From the NCBI GenBank assembly GCA_019914995.1, contig CM034133.1, forward strand, positions 5,084,001 to 5,148,000: a stretch of 64,000 bases of DNA, given 5' to 3'. The stretch comes from Acanthochlamys bracteata (lineage: Eukaryota > Streptophyta > Magnoliopsida > Pandanales > Velloziaceae). Positions within the stretch are counted from its first letter, which is position 1. Each line of letters begins with the position of its first letter. A program made the position numbers and the translations under genes. Shown here piece by piece: positions 50,915 to 61,899 of the stretch. Below the pieces are notes generated by a model that had not been told where the DNA came from, ran no database searches, and worked only from the letters and a program-made list of their open reading frames with translations.

Positions 50915-51539
50915 GCTTTCCCCCAAAAAAAGAAGTTAACGTGGCAAAGTTGCTTGTAACAAAATACGGTAACAAAATACGACGGAAGAGTGGTGCAAGA
51001 AAGCAGTTACATATAACTTAACACAATTCTTAGTGAGATATTAAGCTCATAATCTAATATGCGTAAACTTTCATCAATTGCTAGGAAGTGTAGGGTCATA
51101 ATAGTTGCATAATTGAGCAAATACAACATGACGCTATAAAAGAAGATAGTAATAAAATTTGTAAAAGCTCCTAACAATTATCGATAATAGGATGACCTAG
51201 CCATACCAAAGTTATAACAGCATAATCATTTACTTAATCCAAGCAGTGTGCAAATTACAAGAACAAGTTCTTGTCAAAGTCATGAATTACCTAGGGTTCA
51301 AGATGCCGAGCTTGATAGGTCTTGTTTGGTGTGGTCCTCTCCGTCATATGTTGCTAAGTTGCATAGCCAAGTTGACCATCAAAAAATTGCAGTAGATGCT
51401 CTAGGTCAGTCTTAGTCACCAAATCTTGGTCTCTATCAAGCTTCCACTGTCACAATACTAACACGACATACAAATCAGGTTTCTATCACAAATGAAAATA
51501 ATTTAGAGAAACTATGGAAACAACATCCATAAGCAACAT

Positions 51540-52427
51540 CGTTAGGAATGAGCCAGAATTTCTGGAGGCTAGGCGACATCGCTATAAGAGAGCTTCAAAG
51601 AATTGCAACACTTACATCGGTTGCAAGTAATGGGCTTTGTTCAGTATGAAGGTAGTAAAAGCAATAGGTGCTTGCATTAGAGTATGTCTTAGGTTGAGTG
51701 TGTTAGTAAAAGAGTTTTCTTTTTATAAAAGTTGTTGGAGGTCAGAACTCCTTATGAGTTTAATAACTCCCCTGCAACAAGTGTTAGAATCCATTAGGGA
51801 TTCTATTAGGAATGGTACTTGTTAAAGAATGATTTAGTCCCATATTGCTTATCAATGATCCTAAAATGATATTCATAAAGATTTGGGCTCACTCTTCTCA
51901 TAGCTAATTGGTTTTGAGAAAAATCCTAAGTTCGTCACACGGTATCAAAATATGGACTAAATCTAATTTATTATCCATATCTATTCAGAGCCTTCATGGT
52001 CCGATTTATTTTAGGGCAAAAGTAGCCCATTTTATTTCAGATCAGGTCGCTCGTTTCATTCAATTCATTATAAGGCATGTAGCCCACATCAATTCAATTT
52101 TTTTTAAAAAAAGAACGCTCTGATGGAGGGTAGGTGTTAAAGAATGATTTAGTTTCACATTACTTATCAATGGTTTTGAGATAATATTCATAAAGATTCG
52201 GACTCACTCTTCTCATAACCAACTGATTTTGAGAAGAATCCTAAATTCGTCATATTACTTATAAATAGATGCAATTACATTGAGAAGAGGGAACAAAATA
52301 AAATTATTTTCCAGTTTTTACTTTCAATTGCAAGTTATTTTCTGATTTCCTATTCTAGTTTTTCATCAATTTTTAATTTTGCACTTTAAGTTGATTGTTT
52401 TCTTTTCTTTTGATTCATCGCATATTA
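51540..52427 (+). repeat. 5' LTR of the Ty3 element, with TRIM inside
   Basis: Matches the right LTR (57651-58107) on both sides of the TRIM, starting at GTTAGGAATG and ending at GATTCATCGCATATTA. Without the TRIM and its duplicated target it would be about 450 bp, like its partner. Confidence 0.85.
51820..52254 (+). mobile_element. TRIM (miniature LTR element) nested in the Ty3 LTR, 435 bp
   Basis: Two direct repeats of 120 bp (51820-51939 and 52135-52254) start TGTTAAAGAATGATTTAG and end TTCGTCACA / TTCGTCATA. Directly after the first comes GGTATCAAAATATGG, a tRNA-Met-type primer site; just before the second is the purine tract GATGGAGGGTAGG. The interior is about 195 bp and non-coding. 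Flanks GTACT and TTACT match at 4 of 5. The uninterrupted right LTR of the host element shows the empty site. The wording (AGTCCCATATTGC, TTTGGGCTCACTC) is that of common plant TRIMs. Confidence 0.88.
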
Positions 52428-53451
52428 ATTGGTATAAGAGCCATCAATCTAATAGAAGCCAAGACCTTCGCTAGCTCGGAATCACCCCCATCACCTATCA
52501 CAGAAGCAACAAGAAAGTTGCTACGCGTGCCATATTCACCACCGCAAAGAGAGGCATCGTAGAGAGAGCAATTTTGCAATACGCAAGCACAGATGGTAGA
52601 TTTGAGTGCACGCTTAGATAAGAACCAACTAGACTAGCGTCAGTCCATCTTGGAAGCACGATTTTTTTTAACACTGGCAGAGAAGCGAGACTTTTCAAGT
52701 TAGCCAAGCAATTGCTTTACCTTCTTCACCCCTCAAATCTCCATTAGCTTACATATAGTAAACCACTCTACACTATAGTACCCTAGCTCTACCAACCACT
52801 TCCGCCATGTTAACTACTATCACAGCTCTATCCCTATAAACAACAACTCCCAGCATGCTGCCTAACTTTCCACCGATAGCAGCCAACACTAGCAACCCTC
52901 TCGTCCAGACGCCCTCCTCCTATAGGGGAAGTAGCTCCTTATTTACAAAAACTACTCATATAATCACTTTTACACATCCTAGTAGACTCCGCACAACCAG
53001 TACAACTCCGGAACCACTCAACAAGCTAGTAGTATCCAGCACCTAATAGTTCCATATCCCGTCATGAACCTGCGAGAGCAACATATGGCCCCCAACTGAA
53101 AAAGGTATAAAATTTCTAACTTTGAAGGGACAAAACTGCAAGAGTGGGTGTACTCTGCAGAAAACTATTTCAAGTATTATCGCATACCACCTCTTGAGCG
53201 AGTGCACATAGCTGCCGTACGCCTATAGGGGGAAGCTAATATGAGGTACCAAAAGTTTGGGAGGGACAAAATACAACATACTTGGGATGAATTCATTGCA
53301 ACACTGTAGACTAGATTCGTACCGATTGCTTTCAGATGCCAAAACTTTGCATTGAAACAATTCACACAACAGGAGATAGTGGCTCAATACGAACTAGCTT
53401 TTGAAGATTTGTGCATCTGATTGCCAAATACCACTGAATAAGACTCTATAG

Positions 53452-54024
53452 TAGGGGTGGCAATTCGGATTCCTGGATTGGTTCCAGATTAACCTATATA
53501 ATAATCATGTCAAAATTGTTCAATTCTAACCTAACTCATTTATTTATATGGGTCAAAATTGTCAACTCTAACCCAACTTATTTATATATAATCGGGTCAA
53601 ACTCGAATTGATTTATTTGATAATTTAAATTATTAAAATAAAAATTATAAAAATTAATTTTTAATAATAATATATATTATTAATTATAATATTTAAAAAG
53701 AAAAATATTAATTTTGACAAAATTTATAAATTAAATAAAAATTAGTTAAATTAAGATAAATTTAAAAAATATATATATACTAATTTAATTTTTTTTCTAT
53801 AATTTTCTAATTATTAAATAATATATAATATATAGATAGTTATACGGGTTAAACAGATCAATCTCGAATCAATCCGAACTCGACCAGTACCTATTTAAAA
53901 TTTTTGGGTCCTTTTCGGGTTGAGCGGAATCGACTAGAATCCGACTAAGGCTTGACCCGAACCCAACATTTTCGGATCAGTTTTGGATCGGATTTTCGAG
54001 TCGGGTCAAAATTTGCCATCCCTA
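53452..54024. mobile_element. hAT-type MITE in the Ty3 gag region, 573 bp
   Basis: Ends TAGGGGTGGCAA and TTGCCATCCCTA are inverted repeats. Flanks CTCTATAG (53444-53451) and CTCTGTGG (54025-54032) form an 8-bp hAT duplication with two differences. The interior is non-coding, with GGGTCAAA/TTTGACCC-type words near the ends. Same family as 34045-34888. Confidence 0.78.
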
Positions 54025-57000
54025 CTCTGTGGAGGACTGACAACATGTATTGCGTTAGATGTCATAGCAATGCTGCTTAGTGACTTGTATCAGACATATG
54101 CCTTAGCCAGGACTTTCGAACATAAGCTCAAGATAGATTCTTATGCAAAACATTCCGCATGCTATCGTCCAACAATGACAACTGCTCTCTCTATTGCTCA
54201 ATATGCCTCCACAGTGTGATTCCAGCTCCCAAGCAAGATACAGGAACACGAGCACTCCCCTTTGGACTATCTATAGCTGACGTAAATAATAAAGGAGCAA
54301 AAGGGTTTTACTTATAATGTGACGATAGTACGAGCGTGAACATAGGTGCACCACCAGGTTGTACTCAATTTTAATTTTTGACCTAAAAGAAGAGGATGAA
54401 TTGATCATGAAAGACTATATTGAAATCATGACAGAGGTAGGAGTAACTTTATCCCCAAGTGCTATGCATGGCTTTGTAGGACCTCAGACATTACGCGTGG
54501 TTGGCAAGATAAAGAAACAAGATACTTATATTGATCGACTCCGATAGTACTCATAATTTTATTACTGACAGACTTACAAAGCATCTACAATTAGCATCCA
54601 GACCAATCAGACCGCTCAAAGTGGAGTTGGCCGATAGAAGGCCACATTCTATTGAGGTAATTTGCTCACATATACCGCTAGAAATTCAATGAACAAAACT
54701 CAATGTTGACTCACATCCCTTCCTAGGAGGTGGCATTGATGTGGTCTTAGGCATACAGTAGCTCGAAAGCTTAAGAGAGATGTAACTGACTGAAAACATT
54801 CTTACATGAAATTTTCATTACAAAGCCAAGACTTTATATTAAAGGGCATACGGGAAGGAGGGGTGTGGCAACTCACTAGCCTCTCTCTAAGATCTATCTT
54901 ATTCTCTCTATGGATAACAGAAATAGACGATCGGGAGAAGCAAAAAGGTGAGCGCTAGCAGTTGCCTTTAGAATTACAGACAGTGATAGAGCAGAATGGT
55001 GTCATATTCAAGCGTAGCCCTGGCCTTCCCCAGAAGCGATCTCAAGATCAAAGGATTGTCTTATTAAGAGGTGCCCTTCCCGCAAATGTTCTACCGTATC
55101 GTTACTCGTATATCCAGAAGGCAGAAAAAACACACCGTTGTAGAGATGCTATTCCAGAAAATTATAAGGCCTAGTTGTTGTGCATTTTCATCCCCAGTCC
55201 TGTTGGTAAAGAAGAAAGATGGCATATAGTGATTTGGAATGGGTTACCGAACTTTAAATGACATTACCGTAAAAAATAAGTATCCTATCTCGATAATTGA
55301 TGAATTGTTTGACGAGCTTCATGAGACTTGTTACTTCTCCAAGCTGGATTTGGATGCCATCAAATCCACGTCAATGAGAAGGACGTCCATAAAACGGCTT
55401 TTTGAACACACGATGAGCATTATGAATTCCTTGTTATAATTTGGTCTAACAAATACCCTTGCCACTTTTCAAGTATTGATGAATGATATCTTATGTCTTT
55501 ATCTTCTCAAGTTTGTATTAGTATTCTTTAATGACATACTTATTTATAGTTCTAATTGGAAGGACCATCTTCGCCACCTCGCTCTTGCATTTTCCATTTT
55601 GCAGGAAGAACGACTCTATGCAAATCAATCCAAATGCAAATTTGGTTGCTAACAGGTAGAGTATTTAGGCCATATTATTTCAGTAGAGGGCATTGCATCG
55701 ATCCCTCTAAAATTAGTGTAATGCAAGAGTAGCCAACACTATACGACTATGATGGAGTTGCGTTGATTTTTTAGGCTCACGGGGTACTACTGCCGCTTTA
55801 TTCAGTATGATAGTGTCATAGCAGCTTCTCTAGCGAATCTCCTTTAAAAAACGACACTTCTTTTGGAGCCATGAAGCAGCAAAAGGTTTCCATCGTCTAT
55901 TGATAGCTATGACGACTACACCTGTTCGTGATGTCCTAGATTTCTCCAAACTTTTCACAATCGAGACAGATACTTTCAAGAGAGGGATAGACGTGGTTCT
56001 GTCGCAAGACAACAGGCCTATTGCATTTTATAGTAAGGTGATGTCAACCACAGCTCTAGCAAAATCAATATACAAAAAGGAGGTTATAGCACTTGTCCAT
56101 GCTATGCAAAGATGACGGCCTTATCTCTAGATTGATAGTTCACTATCAAGACGGACCACTTGAGCTTGAAATACCTCTTATAGTAACGCATTTCCTCTTC
56201 AGGTCAACAAAAGTGATTAGTAAAATTTTTCGGATATGATTGCACAATTGAATATCATGCAGGAAAACAAAATGCAGCTGCAGATGCTATTTCTCGGCAG
56301 CCTGAAGCCACACTAACTGTAATTAGTATTGAAGAAAGCTTAAGTGGAAGACCCTAGTATGACCGTCCTACTGCAAGCTATCAGAGAAGGAAAAAACTGC
56401 CTTGATTTATCTATTGCTAATGGGATCTTGATACAACATGGCCGCACACGAGTTCTTAATAGTTCATCTCATGCAAACAACTGCTTTTTGAATCCCACAA
56501 TTCAGCCAAAAGTCGATCATGTCGGGTAGTTTCAAACTTACAAGCATTTCACTTAGCAATTCTTCTGACCTGGGATATCAAAAGATGTTGAGACCTATAT
56601 ATTAGCTTGTTCTACTTGTGCAAGAGCTAAAATCGGTGCCCTCTGATCAGCAGGGTTACTTCAACCATTGCCTATTCTCTTTACGGTGTGGATTGATATT
56701 TCAATAGACTTTGTGGAAAGATTACCGCGCTCAGAATGGCAAGGATGTTATATTGGTTGTTGTCGATCGCTTGTCAAAGTATACCCACTTTATGTCTTTA
56801 CAACATCCCAATACCGCCAAACGGGCTTTGTACGAGAAGTGGTTTGCCTGCACGGAGTGCCATCATCTATAGTTTCTGATCATGCCTCTATTTTTTTTGA
56901 GCTCCTTCTCGCAATAACTCTATCGGCTCCAAGATACATCTATTCATATGAGCACCGCGTATTACCCTCAAACGGTCGGACAGTCTAAGGTTGTTAATAG

Positions 57001-57650
57001 ATGCCTAGAAACATATTTACAGTGTTTTATTGGAGAGCAACCAAAGAGGTGGATATAGTGGCTTCCTTGGGCAGGGTATTCGTGTAACACTAGTGTCCAC
57101 ACTGCCACACGTACTACTCCCTTTGAAGCTATTCATGGGGGTCCTCCACCACCATTACTAGTTGCAGTTGCCTCAGGTTCAAGTATCTTTGACGAGCTGG
57201 TGTCCAACTATGAGTTAGGGATGACACTCGGCGTACTTGAAATTTCGTTTAACTAAAGCTCAAAACCACATAAAGTAATAAGCCGATGGGCATCGAAGGT
57301 AGAATAATTACGACACAGGGGACTGAGTCTTTATGAAGTTGCAACCATATAGATAATCCTCTGGGTCATATCGTCGTTTCCATAAGCTATGGCATAGGTA
57401 CTTCGGGCCTTTTCAGATTGTTGATCGTATTGGAAAGGTTGCATACAGACGCAGACTTATATTCCAAGTTCAGAGTTAATTCTATTTTTCACATTTCACA
57501 ACTTAAACATAGGCGCTATAACCCACCGGAAGTAGCAACACATTTACCTAAAATTCTAAACCAAGATTGTACTGAAACTATAGATGATCTTCAGCACCAG
57601 TTACTACCTACTAGACTCGAGAACGAGTCTTGTCTTTCTGGGTGAGGGAA

Positions 57651-58107
57651 TGTTAGGAATGATCCAGTATTTCTAAAGGCTAGGCCACGTCGTGATAGAG
57701 AGCTTCAAAGGATTGCAACACTTGCATTGGTTGTAAGTAATGGGCTCTGTTCAGTATGCAGGTAGTAAAAGCACTAGGTGCTTGTATTAGAGTATATTTT
57801 AGGTAGTGTGTCACTAGAAGAGTTTTGTTGTAATAAGAGTTATAAGAGGTTAGAACTCCTTATGAGTTCATTAACTCTTTCTACAATAAGTGTTAGAATC
57901 TTTTGTTAGAATCTATTAGAGATTCTACTAGGAATTGTACTTGTAAATAGATGCAATTATATTGAGAAGAGGGACATAACAAAATTATCTCTAGCTTTTA
58001 CTTTCGATTGCAAATTATTTCCTGGCTTTCTATTCCAGTTTTTCTTTAGTCTTTAAGTATGCACTTTAGGTTGATTATTTTCTTTTCCTTTAATTCATCG
58101 CTTATCA
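57651..58107 (+). repeat. 3' LTR of the Ty3 element
   Basis: 457 bp from TGTTAGGAATG to TTATCA. It lacks the TRIM and so shows the empty insertion site GTACTTGTAAATAG. Confidence 0.88.
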
Positions 58108-58112
58108 AACAT

Positions 58113-59043
58113 GTTTTAACATAATCAGTTATACAACCAGAGCTTATTGCATATACCACATCTCGCATAATAAATAAACAGCAAGTTGTCTCAGAAGGCA
58201 TAGTTTGACGAATACATGGTCTAGTGGCAGATGTTACTAATCACCCTGGATAAGAAGCACACAATTTAAACCTATCAGCAATACCCATCCATGCATCAAC
58301 ACATTACAGGAAGTAAAATATATACTTATATTCTTATCAGATTCAACTAAGTTATAGGTTTTCTCACAAAATCCTCCTTAACATGCTTTTAACCAACTCA
58401 AAGTTTAAACCCTTTGCATGTTAGTCCACAATATTCATACCTAAAAAACTAACAACTTAATGCGTATGCATTCACCAGTCACTAAAAGAAATTTGGAAAT
58501 GCTTACCTCTACAGCGACATGATTCCAAGTAGCCTTACTTGAACTCTCCTTTGTGCAAATCTTGAATACTTGTCCCATATGCTGCAAGTTTGTATACCAT
58601 TTCACCAAACAAAAAAAAAAAAAACCAAACAAAATTCAAACCATTAAATAATTCAAACATGTAAAAACAGAAGCATGCTATAAGTGTGCTACATAACAGA
58701 AGCACAATACAGAAGCATGTTATAATGTATGCTATAAGTGTTAAATATCAATAATAACTTTCATAGTACTTCAAAGTTAGAAGTGTCAAACATCAACAAT
58801 TAGATAAGCATTCTAATGGACATTTATCGATGGATTCATGATCCTATCTCATAGTGAGACTACTAATCATCTCCCTCTTCCTATCAAACTCAAAGTCTTT
58901 AACGTTCTTGTTGTCTATAAACCGTTATATTTTATAAGATTGATTTTTATGTTTACAATCTAACACTAATCTATGTATATATATATATAAAAGGTGCGCA
59001 ATGTGAGCATACGGAGCATCGTGCGTGCACATCAATTTTGGTC
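58113..59043. other. Region right of the Ty3 element; possible orphan exon
   Basis: Mostly AT-rich with no complete gene. On the minus strand 58507-58581 looks like an exon: it is bordered by TTGCAG and GTAAGC and encodes 25 residues, HMGQVFKICTKESSSKATWN plus HVAVE, without a stop. Its end resembles the W..V..KS stretch before the conserved START core, so it may be an upstream exon of the START pseudogene, now separated by the Ty3 insertion. This is tentative. A short TA repeat lies at 58975-58990. Confidence 0.35.
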
Positions 59044-59494
59044 TGTGCGATGATGATCCAAAGGCCATGCCATAATTAACATACAAACTTTCGCTTTACG
59101 GGATCCCCTGTAGCAGTACATTATGTGTTTTTTTTTCTTCTCTTTTTCTCCGTCGCCAGCTCGATCGCTTCTCCCGATCGATCTCCGCACAAAATGATGA
59201 GCCGCTGCTATTGTTCTTCCTCCTTCCTTCTTCTTCTTTCAATTCCTCTCACAAAGTCTTCTTTCCTTCAATTCTCGTCTGCTTCTTCACTTTCGTTTGC
59301 TGCGAGAGCTCGGTGCAGGTTGTGAAAGTCGGAGCATGCTTCGGAGACTAAATGAAGGAATGAGTCTACTTGAAGCAAAAGTTATGCCGGTAAAACATGG
59401 TCGAAACTTTAGTATTACCACTTCAGCCGTTTAGAGCTGATATTTAAGATCATGGCAGTAAGCTAGATTCTAAGCGATGGAGTTCTTCTCAAGG
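59044..59494 (+). repeat. Left arm of a large inverted repeat
   Basis: About 450 bp matched in reverse complement by 60909-61355, near 88-90% identical by eye. It holds a pyrimidine-rich leader, an ATGATGAGCCGCTGCTA start-like word and a Ser/Leu-rich N-terminal peptide (SSFLLLLSIPLTKSSFLQFS, then FAARARCRL) that looks like an organelle targeting sequence. Each arm looks like the 5' end of a gene; the two point at each other. Confidence 0.85.
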
Positions 59495-59599
59495 TCTGTA
59501 AGAGAGGCTCTGAGTCGGGTAGATTTCTGCAACAACTTTGTCACACTCTTCTGTTGCGTGTATGAGTTTCAGCGAGAGATTTGCAGCAGCCATCCTCTA

Positions 59600-60105
59600 C
59601 TCTTCCTGGCGGGCCGAAATCGGTGATCATCATCATCTTACAACAAGCAGTAGCGGTGTCAATGTTCAACATCATGGACATGGGAGTTTAAAGACACAAG
59701 GAGGACAAGTAGGGAGATCATTAGCAGAAATGCCTACTTCGTCTCTTGTGACCATCTTCTTCCTACAAGAATCCACTAGTAACAATAGCACCACCACTAC
59801 CATCTTTACAACAAATGAACAACTCTAACTTCTTCAGCAGTACCGGAACATGAAGGAGAGAGAAACTTTGCTTGTGTTCGGCACCGAACCAAGCTGTAGT
59901 TCTTCTGATGGAAGTTGCACCAAGATCAGTTACGGAAGCTATCAAGTAAACTTCCACGAGTGCAATGCTTCAGCTATTGCTGCGGCGGTGCTTGGCCAGC
60001 AAATGGGAAGCATCATTAAGTTATTGTGGCGTCGAAGAATCAAAAGCAAGGTAATTTTGTTATTGCTAAATCCGTTGGGGAGATATAATATCGCAGGAGT
60101 TAATT
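59600..60105 (+). pseudogene. Coding-like segment between the arms, unidentified
   Basis: Three plus-strand stretches have protein-like, low-complexity composition: HHHLTTSSSGVNVQHHGHGS, FLQESTSNNSTTTTIFTTN and ETLLVFGTEPSCSSSDGSC followed by TKISYGSYQVNFHECNAS. They are Ser/Thr/Asn/Gly-rich, like the C-terminal half of a plant transcription factor (MYB or homeobox type), but there is no DNA-binding domain. Frames change between them. I do not name a gene; a decayed transcription factor copy is a guess. Confidence 0.35.
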
Positions 60106-60343
60106 AAGATAAGACATCCGAAGGATTCGGTCTATATATTAGAAAGTCCAATCCAACCCAAAAGCTTAAGCCAATAGATTATGGAGCTCTTTAGTATATT
60201 AACTTCATTCTCATCTTATCTTTATTCAATGTGGAACTAATTTACTCACTCTTAACACAACAAAACCTAATTGCATCATCTTACAACAAGCAGTGGCGGT
60301 GCAAATGTTCAACATCATAGACTTGGGAGTTTGAAGACACAAG
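59631..60343 (+). repeat. Direct duplication, 70-bp copies at 59631-59700 and 60274-60343
   Basis: Both copies read CATCATCTTACAACAAGCAG, then GCGGTG, AATGTTCAACATCAT and GGGAGTTT-AAGACACAAG, with a few differences. Copy 2 is followed by a second GTTTGAAGACACAAG. The LTR-like segment 60110-60262 lies between the copies. The start and end given span both copies and the spacer. Confidence 0.8.
60110..60262 (-). mobile_element. TRIM-like solo LTR
   Basis: On the minus strand it begins TGTTAAGAGTGAGTAAATTA, continues GTTCCACATTGAATAAAG and GGCTTAAGCTTTTGGG, wording typical of plant TRIM LTRs. The low-coordinate end is uncertain and I could not settle a target duplication. Confidence 0.5.
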
Positions 60344-60908
60344 TAGAAACAAGCAAGAAGTTTGAAGACACAAGAAGTAATCTCAATTCCAAACTTCTCG
60401 ATGGTGTATGTAGCTACTTCTTCTCAAGAGTGTCGTGTAATGAAGGTATATCTCCTACCTCCCCAATATGTACCTCATAATTATTTTCAAGACTTAAAAA
60501 AATATGACGTATACCAATAAGACTAGAATCTTTGAACTTGTAACACCCGTCTTTTTTTCTTGAACAGATGAAGTCACCAGATCTCACAATCGATAGATAA
60601 TACATGCATGGTAAAGCAAATTTGAAGCAACTAATGTATGTAGTGTGTTCATTATTCTGCTTATTCTACTTGAATAGTTTTTCACGGGTTAGCCCATGTC
60701 AGATACTTCAGAAGCTATACCAATAATCAATTTTCAAAAGAGAGCATGTTTGGGCTCTAAAGCTAAGGGTCATTCAAAATTCATGCACATCATTTCTTCT
60801 CTATAATTGAATTACTGTTTAACTTCCCAAAAGACTTATTAAATTACATGATCTCTCTTCAAATGTACCCTCGACCTCTTGTAAGCACCCAAGGAATACA
60901 TATCATAA

Positions 60909-61355
60909 AACCGTGAAAAGAACTCCATCGCCTTAAATCTGGCTTACTGCCATGATCTAAATATCAGCTCTGGACCACTGAAGTGGTAAGGCTAAAGTTT
61001 CGACCATGTGTTACCTACATAACTTTTGCTTCAAGTAGACCCATCCCTTCATTTAGTCTCCGAAGCACGCTCCAGCTTTCGCAACCTGCGCCGAGCTCTT
61101 GCAGCAAACGAAAGTGAAGAAGCAAACGAGAATTGAAGAAAAGAAGAATTCATGAGAGGAATTGAAAGAAGAAGAAGGAAGGATTAAGAACAGTAGCAGC
61201 GGCTCATCATTTCGCTTGGGATCGATTGGGAGAAGCGATCGAGCTGGCGACGAAGAAAAGGAAAAGAAAGAAGAAAAAAACACACAATGTGCTGTTATAG
61301 GGATCTCGTAAAGCGAAAATTTGTATGTTAATTGTGGCTGGGATCATTATCGCAC
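60909..61355 (-). repeat. Right arm of the large inverted repeat
   Basis: Reverse complement partner of 59044-59494. On the minus strand it carries the same leader and start-like ATGATGAGCCGCTGCTA, and continues ARARRRLRKLERASETK, where the left arm has a stop. The arms enclose about 1.4 kb. Confidence 0.85.
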
Positions 61356-61899
61356 GCAATATATATATATTGCCTTGATCAGTCTCGACCCGGCCTAGTC
61401 AGTTCAATTAGTTTTTCCCCTAGAGGACTAATAAGTTTCTAAGTTTTAAATTTTTCTAAAGATTTCATTTCCTTATTCATAATTAAGGCTTAGGGACTGT
61501 TTCGTTGAGTTGAAATTTTCAACTTTTTTAGAAAATTTATTTTTTGTAACTTTTTTTAAAAAAAAATAGCTGTGAATTTCTTTTAATAAGGAGCTATGTG
61601 TTTGAATAAAATTATTTTTATATTTAAAAAAAGCTGAAAAAAGTGTTTAGTAAAAGAAACTAAAAAGCTGAAAAAGAATATAGAAAAACTGAAATATCCT
61701 TGATAATGTAATGGTTGATATATATGTGAAATTTATAAATTCTGTTTTATAGAATAGTTTATATATTATTCTTTTTAATTTGATATTTTCTATACTACTA
61801 ATGAATGTGTAAATATTTTTTAATAATATTAATGAACCAAGTGCTATTGAAGCTCAGGTAACATAAGTCAACAAGACAATAATGCCTAAGTATTCATTT
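61356..61899. other. AT-rich, possible MITE remnant
   Basis: GGGACTGTTTCGTTGAG at about 61495 followed by AAAAGCTGAAAA words to 61690 resembles an eroded MITE of the type beginning GGGACTGTTTGG. The other terminus is not clear. No gene. Confidence 0.4.

Larger units (their letters stand above)
51540..58107 (+). mobile_element. Full-length but decayed Ty3-type LTR retrotransposon
   Basis: LTRs lie at 51540-52427 (swollen by a TRIM) and 57651-58107. The exact duplication AACAT flanks the element (51535-51539 and 58108-58112). A tRNA-Met-like primer site (TTGGTATAAGAGCC, about 52429) follows the left LTR and a purine tract (GGGTGAGGGAA) precedes the right one. Between are gag (about 53040-53450 and onward), reverse transcriptase (PYRYSYIQKAEK at 55090; [10 protein letters not shown] at 55330), RNase H (IETDTFKRGIDVVLSQDNRP at 55970; IEYHAGKQNAAADAISR at 56250) and integrase to about 57640. 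The element is a fossil with many breaks. The LTRs differ at roughly one site in seven by eye, suggesting several million years. Confidence 0.9.
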
